From Atherix ibis (lineage: Eukaryota; Arthropoda; Insecta; Diptera; Athericidae), in the NCBI GenBank assembly GCA_958298945.1, contig OY282607.1, forward strand, positions 81,247,868-81,311,867: a stretch of DNA of 64,000 nucleotides, given 5' to 3'. Of the stretch, positions 56,440 through 64,000 are shown in pieces. The translations under genes and the position numbers were made by a program. Under the pieces are notes generated by a model that did not search any database, had not been told where the DNA came from, and saw only the letters and a list, made by a program, of their open reading frames with translations. Each line of letters opens with the position of its first letter. Positions within the stretch are counted from its first letter, which is position 1.

Positions 56440-56760
56440 ATCAATTCACCAGCTAACAGTCGGTAACCAGTTACAAGTTAGTTACCCTTACGGTTGATAG
56501 CAAGACTAACCTAAATCTCCACTATTATATGCAGTGCATCCGGAACCCTGGTAATCCTCAGCTTCAGTCCTAAGAACTTGACCGAGCATGGCGGACGAAC
56601 CACCGTGGTGCTCCCGACCTCACATGGCACCAGTTTTGTTCAAAGTGTACTTGGTCCTAAGAATGAATCTTGTAAGCTACCGCGGATTCGCCAAGACCCG
56701 TAGGCCACTTCAGGTATTTATCGTAGCCTGATAGTGCTGGCAAAAGAGGCTCCCTTGGAG
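56440..56760 (-). mobile_element. R1-type LINE 3' UTR fragment
   Basis: Reverse complement of the 3' UTR of the element at 37603-38930. Shared blocks in order: gtaaccagttacaag, ggattcgccaagacccg (against gggttcgccaagacccg), and matching short blocks between. No coding sequence remains. It is squeezed between the minisatellite and a mariner-like remnant. Confidence 0.6.
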
Positions 56761-56769
56761 AGGGGATGT

Positions 56770-57250
56770 TATGAAAAGTACCAAGATGATGTCCTTTCAA
56801 GTGTTTTTCATTTTGTGGAACAGAGAAAAGTCACACGGAATTCGGTGGCCGAGGAACCATAGAAGTTCGTATTTTAGACAAAAACTCGTTGGTGGAGATT
56901 ATCGTGTGGTAGGGGGCGTTGTCATGTCACTCGTTCCACATTTGCATTAGTTTTCCATGTTGGAGGGTTGTCATGTCACTCGTTCCCGAGCGAAGTTCGC
57001 CTTCCACTGCTTTTCGGTCATTTTTGCTTCCGAAAAACTGTTGGTCTTGACAAGGAATGTCTCCAATAGGCTCGGTGCAATTTTTCGTAACTCAAAGTAT
57101 TCACCAAGTTCCCTTTTTCGTAACGCACTCCAAAAACACATCTTCTTTTATCACAATCTGTAGGGTCGCATAGTTACCGAACGAAGTTGACGCTTCTACT
57201 TTACATCTAAGAGGGACTAGCCTACAAGCCCGGTGGAGTGGAAGTCCGCA
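56770..57250 (-). pseudogene. mariner-like remnant, family X copy C
   Basis: The minus strand contains HDNAPYHTIISTNEFLSK (second catalytic Asp kept), then a deletion of the YSPDL part. It goes straight into CDFSLFHKMKNT and HLKGHHLGTF in alternating frames, a mariner-like catalytic region. The right part shares nucleotide sequence with 6535-6830 (gtagttaccg, agggactag) and encodes minus-strand LMQMWNE just before the HDN motif, as in copy B. A short local duplication (tgtcatgtcactcgttccc at about 56923 and 56969) is present on the plus strand. Confidence 0.6.
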
Positions 57251-57289
57251 ATATTGCCAGTTCGCCCCCATGATGGCAGTCTCTTTATT

Positions 57290-57860
57290 TTCTGCCACAC
57301 CTCGTAAGGCTTTGTTTTATTAGTATCCTTATTAGGTTGTTGATGTGTTCCTTCCATTTCTATTTAGCATTTAGATTTGTTTCTTGGTATTTTACTGTAT
57401 TTCCTTACAGTACGAACACATCACTTAACTCTGGATCTGTGGAATATTTGTTTATAAAATTCACTAGAATCGATTTTGTTACATTCAGTTTAATTTTAAA
57501 TTTTATCAAAACCCACCGTCAATAATCCAGTGTCATCTGCAAATGCTGCATTATTAACCATTTTCATATCTAGAAGCAAGCTTGCATTGAGAATGTATAG
57601 CATGGGTTGAAGAATACTTCCCTGCGGTATCTGCTTGTATTTACTTGTCGTTCTGAACTATCATCTACCAATTTAACTCTAAATAATCTTTCTTATAATT
57701 ATGATGAAACAAATTTTTTAGGAGCATTTTTTAGGAGCATCAAACTTTCTTACTAGACTTTTTATCAAATGCTTGAAACACATTCAGACAAATTGTAGAT
57801 CGTATATGATTTTTCTCTACAGCCTTTTCTAAAATTTCCTTAGCGCTTTTTTTTTTAAAT
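57290..57860 (-). pseudogene. Jockey-clade LINE reverse transcriptase fragment
   Basis: The minus strand from 57840 reads AKEILEKAVEKNHIRST, then ICLNVFQAFDK (motif A; the usual Asp of LDVSQAFDK is Asn). After a gap come QIPQGSILQPMLYILNA and NNAAFADDTGLLT (catalytic ADD kept), and farther on VKYQETNLNAK, stop, KWKEHINNLIRI (compare VKYLGI.LDRKLTWKEHI). This is the palm of a Jockey-type LINE polymerase with several frameshifts and stops. No endonuclease or tail region is visible. Confidence 0.8.
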
Positions 57861-59011
57861 AAAATAATAAATATGAACAGTTAATAAACAGGCTAGGCAA
57901 AATGAAAAAGTAAAAATAATTGGAGGGGAACAAAATTATGTGCTTGTCCAATTCGGTTGTTTATTTTTTAGCTTTTAATACAATTGGAATATGATAATTT
58001 GGCATTAGACACTAAAGAATATTATTACGAGAACATATCGTTACGGTCATTGTTGCCAACATTTCAATGCAATAAATTTATCTGTCAAATGTGAAGAGCA
58101 AAATACGACGAGCACTTTTACTATGCGATCATAGAACGAAGCGTACATTGGCACGTGTGTGTACGGGACAGCAGAGACGATTTATCGATGATGATATTAA
58201 AAGACAAATTATAAATAAAATAATGAGAAAAATTCTTAACAGGAACAAAGGATTTAATGTTAAAAATTTCTTAAGTTGATTTGCTATTATTTTTTGGTCA
58301 ACTTCGATTTGATAAAATTTCGCTCTCCAATTTGGTAATTTAAGCAGATTTTTTTTCCCTTTTACTGTTGCTCGTACATAGTTGATTATTTTTACTGTCA
58401 TTGTTCAATTATTTTTTATTCCTGTAAAAATTTATTACCATTTCAAAAGAGTCTACTTTTAGATGAATTGTAATTTATTTTAGAAAAAGGGCATTCCGTT
58501 AATATGAACAATGTTGACAGGCGTTGAGAAGATGTTCTTATTCACATTCGGATAGACAACACTGTGTGTGTTCGTTTTGTAATTTTAATGAGCTATTATT
58601 ATAAATAAATGATTTTATTTATGGTTTATCTTTTTTGTCTGTCTGTCCACGAGTGTATATTTATATGAAAATAGTTAAATGAGCGAAGAAACTTTCATTA
58701 ATTTCGATGGAAAACAAAAGAAGAAGACGACGATACGTAAACTCGATGTCTCAACTAGAAGACGTCAAAGCAACGGGAATAATTGTTCCTAAATAATAAT
58801 TATGTTAGAGCAAAGAATTGTCTATTACAGGGGTAGGTAAAATACGTCTCCATCAAAGAAAATTTCAATCCGTTTTTTTTCATAATTATTATTTCAGATA
58901 TTTTTGAATTAAAAGATTCAGCATCGATAGGAGTTATTCGATTGATTTTAAATTATACTAAATTTTAATTTATGTATTTGATACTATGTAACTGTGGGTT
59001 GGCTCTTATAG
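57861..59011. other. AT-rich non-coding DNA
   Basis: No gene recognised. Around 58679-58790 two overlapping short frames are open (one begins MSEETFINFDGKQKKKTTIR, 37 codons) in a slightly less AT-rich patch. A 62-codon basic frame lies at 58091-58279. Neither is supported by anything else. Confidence 0.4.
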
Positions 59012-59767
59012 TACGAGGTCTGTTCAAAAAGTATCGCGAATTTTGTGTTTTTTCAAATATTATTTATTTATTCATGAATATCTGTTTTGTCCCCTTCAAA
59101 ATAATTCCCATCAGATATTTTACACTTGTGCCAAAGTTTTTTTCAATCCTCGAAGCATTTAAAAAAATCATTTTTTGTGATCTTGTTCAGCTCCTCCTTC
59201 GATGCCGTCTTTATCTCCTCAATCGTAGAGTAGCATCATGCTTTCATGGGGCTCTTCAGTTTCGGGAACAAGAAAAAGTCACAGGGGGCCAGATCTAGGG
59301 AATACGGTGGCTGTGGCATTATTAGTGTGTTGTTTTTGGCCAAAAATTCGCGCACAAGCAACGATGCGTGAGCAAGGGCGTTATAATGGTGCAAAAGCCA
59401 ATTTTTGTTCTTCCACAAATCCGGGTGTTTCTGGCGGATTGCTTCGCGCAACATGCGCATAACTTGCAGGTAATATTTCTTATTGACCGTTCTACCCTGT
59501 GGCAAGAACTCATGATGCACCACGCCCCTGCAATCGAAGAAAACTGTAAGCAAAACCTTCACATTCGACCGAACTTGGCGCGCTTTTTTCGGTCTTGGCT
59601 CGTGCGACAGGTTCCATTGGGATGATTAAGCTTTGGTTTCCACATCATAACCATAAACCGATGATTCGTCACCAGTTATAACCCCCTGGAGCAAATTTGG
59701 GTCATCTCGGACCGAGTCCAACAGCTCCTTAGCAATGTTAATGCGATGCTGTTTTTGGTCGAAATTT
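59012..59767 (-). mobile_element. mariner copy 4, 3' part
   Basis: Starts at TA with the 3' inverted repeat tacgaggtctgttcaaaaag. Minus-strand coding from DQKQHRINIAKELLDSVRDD through ITGDESSVYGYDVETKA (first Asp kept), KVLLTVFFDCRGVVHHEFLP, MRMLREAIRQKHPDLWKNKN, HHYNALAHASLLV (second catalytic Asp is Tyr) and YSLDLAPCDFFLFPKLKS (third Asp kept). It ends with a decayed C-terminus. Compared with copy 1 the region after YYLQVM is complete. The N-terminal domain is missing: at 59767 the mariner frame joins a different protein. No 5' inverted repeat was found. Confidence 0.92.
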
Positions 59768-59916
59768 TTAACAATTCGACGAATAGTGAGCACAGTTGAA
59801 CGATTATTACGACCATAAAATGGCAACAGCGCACTAAAAGCTGCAATTGGAGAACGATTATTTTGATAATAAAGTTGAATAATTTGTAAACGTTATTCTT
59901 GCATATATCTCCCCAT
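59767..59916 (-). pseudogene. DUF4817-type helix-turn-helix frame fused upstream of mariner copy 4
   Basis: A start codon at 59916 opens MGRYMQE, then a stop, then LQIIQLYYQNNRSPIAAFSA, LLPFYGRNNRSTVLTIRRIV, running in frame into the mariner at KN-FDQKQHRIN. The pattern (Y...YYQN...A.R.L.P.YGR.NR....TIRRIV.KF) is the N-terminal DUF4817 domain of a different transposase group. Apart from the stop after MQE, the fusion frame is continuous at the junction. Upstream sequence to about 60040 probably belongs to the same element, but its end is not identified. Confidence 0.75.
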
Positions 59917-62900
59917 AATGAAATTGTAAACATTACTGATTCAGTACAATGAAAAGAAAATGACAGATCATGACATATTACAAATGGCCAAACCGTCACT
60001 TAGAAATCATATCACTCTTATTGGAAAATCCTATATAACATAAACACCATCTTGCGGAAATAAGATAAAATTATTATCTTGATTAGGAAGACCTAAAAAA
60101 AATATTAATTAAATTAACTTTTATAAACCTACTAATATTATTATAAACGTTTACAGCTTCAAATATTGAATAAACATTAATAATTGGAAAAAAAACCTAC
60201 CGCGTCCTTCCTTATCATTCAAAAAATCCAGCCCAAAAAAAATTTTGTTAAAAAAACCAAAAGGTTAAATCAATAAAATTGTAGTAAAAAATAATTTAGT
60301 CTATAATCATAGAGGATCTGTAATTTCTGTTAAATAATCTAAAAAATTATGACCAGATTTTTATAAAATTATTTTTTTTCCATTCTATTTGACTGATATT
60401 TAAAAAATTTAATCAAAAACCAATAAAATGTTCGTCTGTTAGTGTTTTTTTTGCATACCAGCTACAAATTGTTTATCTTAAATTAAACTTCTAAGAAAGA
60501 ACAGAAAAAGAAAATGAGGCATTTAGAAAAAATTAATTTCGTAAAAATAAAATTTTTTTCACGAAATCTAAATAAAAATCGTATAAAATTTATTTAAAAA
60601 TAGATTTGATTTAATAGAGAGAGAGAAAAAAAAGAATTGGTCGATTGAGTAATGGTAAAGGGGGGAGAGGGACGGCACAGCAGAGTATGTTTTAGTATAC
60701 ATAATACAGATAAACTGAATCAAGAAGAAGACGAAGGGGCAAAAAAAAATACTGTGTTTATTTATTCACTTCAATTTATTCTGAGCAATAACACTTAACA
60801 TCTGAACGAGAGATTATCTGATTATACGCGTTTTACCGTGTCTGATCATGTGCTAAAGATATGAATGAATATTAAGATATTTTTAAGAACTTGTTTACTT
60901 TTAAGAAATTACAAACATTTTCGATTCAAATTACCAAGCGTCACGAAGAAAAAAATTTCGCAAATAAAAAAAAATGAAATACTTTCGGTTAAAGAAGGAC
61001 AAAAATTTCGCACCACCGGCAGAGAGAATACGTAACGCCTTCCAACAAGAGAGGCTATGACAACAACCAAAGCAACAACAGCTACAGTTAAAGCATCTTA
61101 TAAGATAAACAGAGACAAGAACATTATTGCAATAGCCAAATAAATTTTTCATTAATTCGTTTGTTGTTTATTAAAGGAAGAAAAAAAACCCAACTGTAAA
61201 GTAGCGGCGGGTTGGAGAAGGAAGGGTGACATATTGGAAGGATTAAAGTTTATTTGAATAAATTTAACCGGTAACATATTTTTTCCTTCTTCTTCTCATT
61301 GATTATATTTGCTTTTCTTTTTTCTCTTCTCTCCCAGTCTGCCACGGTTTACTCTCTTAAATTCAAATTCATTCAAATTGATTTATAAAAAAAAAAAAAA
61401 ATTCTGATGACGCTTTGTGGGGTGGTACGTGTCCGTGTAGTGGTTTTCTTCTTCTAACCAATAAGACAAGCTTGTATATTTTTATGAAATTTTCTTAGTA
61501 ATTTTTCTTTTTTTGAATGTACGAGCAAATATTTATTATGCAAAAAAAAAATGAATAAACAAACATTATTTTATTTTTATTTTACATATTTTTAGAAATA
61601 TAATTGTTAATACAGTTTATTTTTGTTGCAAATTTTGTTTGAATATAGAACAAGTAATTTAGAACAGTTTCGAGTGAGACTAAGTGAGAGTGAGTGGGTG
61701 GTTTAGTTTGTGCTCTCCGGAGGGATGGAGTTCGGTAAGGGTGTATAATAAATGATGGTATACTTTTTGGTAGATCGTTGATCAATTTGCTCAGAGCAAT
61801 TTACTCAAAACAAGCGAATTTTATTTTTAACATTTTTTATTAGTATTTTTTTTTTTTTGATTTTATAATTTTTTTTTAAAATCTAATTTTCATATATGAT
61901 AAAAAATATTAGAAAATCGATAAAAACACTAAAACTGTAATTGTTGTTGTACGATTTGAAATTTTATCGATTAGCGTAAACAAGGATGAATTTTTTTTCC
62001 ATTTTTTTATGGCAGCGCTATAAATTTTTTTTTTTAAAAACTATAAATAGTTTATAAAGTTTACTAGTCGAATTTATAGTATTTCCTTTCGTCGTTTTTT
62101 TTTGCCTTAGGTTGTCGGCATTAATATTTTTTTGAAAGAAAAATTTTTTTTAACTATAAAATCTCTTGTAAATAGAAAATAATTTTTTTTCCTGTTTATC
62201 TTGTTCGGCATATAAATTACTCAGATTTGATAATATTTTTAACATTTTCAGAATATTTCTATCATTAAGTTTGTTTAAATCAAAAATGTATTTTGCCTTG
62301 TTTTTGATTTATGATTAATTTGAGAGGGAAATTTTTGTATTTTTAAAATATTTAAAATGTTTTATTTTTTTTTATTTTGATGAAATATTTTTATTTTCAT
62401 AAATTTTTTTTATAAAGAACAGGTACAAATTTACGGATGCTGAACTGTACTATTTATTTATATGCTTTTTTGCTTTTTAAGAAGAATTAGTGACGGCATA
62501 ACGTATGAGGGAGATTATAAAAATATTTATTAGAACAAATTCTGATATTCTATTAATATAAAATTGATAAGTGTGAATGAAAAAATAATGACATGACAAG
62601 GAATTTAATACAACAGCGAGTGAAAAAAAAATTATGGAGGATTTGTTTATTTTTATATCTAGGTACGCATATAAGAGCAGATGTATGTATATCTGAAATT
62701 TTATAACAATTTTATAGAGTGACAAATTTATTTTTGTGGAGATATAAAAATATATTCGAATGGTTGTATATTAAATTTATTATGAAAATGAGTTTTTTTT
62801 TTTGGTGTTCAATCATGTGAGCAGGTGTAAAAAAATATATTTTTTTGTTTAACATATTCAACAAAGAATTTTTTTTTTCGTTTTTATTTTTATTGAAAAA

Positions 62901-63369
62901 TGAGTAAAAATAATTTTGTATAGAAGAATTGAAGAGAAAATATTTCTTATTTTTAAACAAAGTTTTTGTTTTTTAATTATTTAGTTTTTTTTTTTTTAAT
63001 TTTTTTGTGTATTATTTTTTTTTTTTAAATTTGACAGATATCTACAACTACTTTATAGTAACAAGCAGATTTATATGGCAGTAATGATTAACACATAAAA
63101 GCTTATGGGTTGTATAAATCCATCGAATTTTGTTCTTTTATTTTTACTAAATTTAAAAGTTAATATTTTAACAAATCGTCAGTCGTTGACGGATGTTTTT
63201 AGAGAAGGAAGTGAACGAATGCTTACGAACAATGGAACTAATAGCATAGGAAAAACGATAATGAAACTTTTTATAACGAGATACAATCGATTTTACGAAT
63301 AAAAGGGACTTTAAGTTCACGACGAATAACATTATTGCAAATGTAGAACTTTTTCCATATTTTCGGTTT
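59917..63369. other. AT-rich non-coding DNA
   Basis: No gene recognised. Patches of higher complexity occur at 60640-60740, 60990-61090, 61400-61450 and 61650-61790. The frames there (73 codons at 60931-61152, 67 codons at 61582-61785 and 65 codons at 63105-63302) show no recognisable content. Confidence 0.5.
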
Positions 63370-63840
63370 TAATCCGGCCAATAAAATTGGAAGATTTTAC
63401 TTAAACGATGTTGCCTGAGTAAATATGATCGTTTGCGTAACCCAACGAGAAAAATTGCAACAGCGTCAAATTGTGCGATCTTCGCTTTGTACATTACCAA
63501 ATCTTGAAATTACTGGTTCTGAGTAGAGTAGTTTGGCATGTGGTACCATTTTGTTGAAACCTTATGTATTTCAGATGTAAATCGTCATGCTTAGATCAGA
63601 AAAAGTTGTTTATTATATGGCCGTAATGCTCAGAATTGACGGGAATGGTTTCTCCTTCTTCATTTTCAAAATATTATTGGCCAAAATGCTCACCAAACAG
63701 TCACATTTCGTGAATAAAATGGCTTCTCTATAAACACTTGTGGATTTTCACAGTTCCATATATAAAAATTTTCCTAATTGATGTATACAGCCCGATGAGA
63801 AATGAACTTTATCGCTGAAGAAAATGCTTCTTTTAAAATG
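63370..63840 (-). pseudogene. DUF4817-type transposase, central part
   Basis: The best-preserved of these remnants in the catalytic core. The minus strand from 63840 reads RSIFFSDKVHFSSG (compare KI.FSDEAHF..GG, with the first catalytic Asp). It then gives, in shifting frames, a NPQVFIEKPFYSRNVTVW-like segment, IFENEEGETIPVNSEHYGHI, INNFF, KYIRFQQNGTTCQTT (compare MWFQQDGATCHTA; the second catalytic Asp is Asn), VISRFGNV, and RSHNLTLLQFFSLGYANDHI (compare RSCDLTPLDFFLWGYVKD; third Asp lost). Stops interrupt it. It lies about 40 bp from the mellifera-type mariner start at the edge. Confidence 0.75.
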
Positions 63841-63882
63841 CAAAACGTATCAATGGGCTTTTTAACTTGTGAAAAAATTCAA

Positions 63883-64000
63883 TTGATCCTGCACAGTAGT
63901 TTTTGGTTGATACCCTTTTAAATATGGAAAATGAAAAACAGCATTTTCGGCATATTTTACTTTTTTTACTATAGGAAAAATAAAAATGATGTTCAAGCAA
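63883..64000 (+). pseudogene. mellifera-type mariner, start of gene, cut by window edge
   Basis: Homologous to 3180-3280: ttgatcctgcacagtag, then ttggttgatacccttt and a start codon at 63924 opening MENEKQHFRHILLF. The frame then meets a stop (tag at about 63974) and shifts, with a RKNKNDVQA-like continuation. This copy keeps the HILLF stretch deleted in the copy at 3050. Its inverted repeat is not visible upstream. Confidence 0.8.

Overview
This is AT-rich, gene-poor nuclear DNA (roughly three quarters A+T by eye), most likely from a higher dipteran fly. The evidence is the set of parasites it carries: mauritiana- (Mos1-), irritans- and mellifera-type mariners, a further mariner family with its own inverted repeats, R1-, Jockey- and LOA-type LINEs, and long T/A tracts with the short motif TACGAGT. 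I recognise no complete host protein-coding gene, tRNA gene or CRISPR array. Nearly everything identifiable is a mobile-element remnant, a satellite or a hairpin lying in long AT-rich non-coding DNA.

Left part (1-17.7 kb): a mariner 3' half (1-658); a DUF4817-type transposase tail (about 1075-1405); a mellifera-type mariner head (3050-3523) abutted by an R1-type LINE 3' end (3524-4870, minus); decayed DUF4817-type and mariner-like pieces (5650-6835); an internally deleted mariner with both ends (7278-8165); a second R1-type fragment (8185-9180); a 4-kb AT desert; and then the best-preserved element of the window. That element is a 3.3-kb LINE on the minus strand (14418-17694), flanked by a perfect 12-bp target-site duplication. 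It encodes an apurinic endonuclease and a reverse transcriptase, and its 5' end is a nearly full-length 5S rRNA-derived sequence followed directly by a tRNA-like T-arm. I consider this 5S-headed LINE the most notable object here.

Middle (17.7-41.4 kb): mostly AT-rich non-coding DNA. It holds a Mos1-like mariner with both inverted repeats (25284-26501); an irritans-type mariner with an open 258-codon frame lying between two copies of a roughly 310-bp direct repeat (31848-33291); a mellifera-type mariner tail (33490-34083); a tRNA-like/hairpin piece (34561-34700); three LINE and transposase scraps joined end to end (37200-38930); and a mariner whose two ends are both inverted copies of its 5' end (40429-41358).

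Right part (41.4-64 kb): an unclassified A-B-C repeat family (41.4-44.1 kb); an almost perfect 86-bp palindrome (46483-46568); a satellite array with units of about 154 and 178 bp, split by a LINE RNase H remnant (51060-53700); a 13-bp minisatellite of about 1.44 kb (54965-56408); R1 3' UTR, mariner-like and Jockey reverse-transcriptase scraps (56440-57860); a mariner fused to a DUF4817-type helix-turn-helix frame (59012-59916); and, at the right edge, a DUF4817-type pseudogene next to the start of another mellifera-type mariner.

These genes do not form a pathway. The DDE transposases would each have acted on their own inverted repeats, and the LINEs carry the endonuclease and reverse transcriptase for target-primed insertion. 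Almost all are broken. The exceptions are the irritans-type frame (open, catalytic triad present but N-terminal DNA-binding domain missing) and the 5S-headed LINE (only a few disabling changes). All family assignments come from motifs I can read in the translations and from remembered family consensus; no database search was possible.
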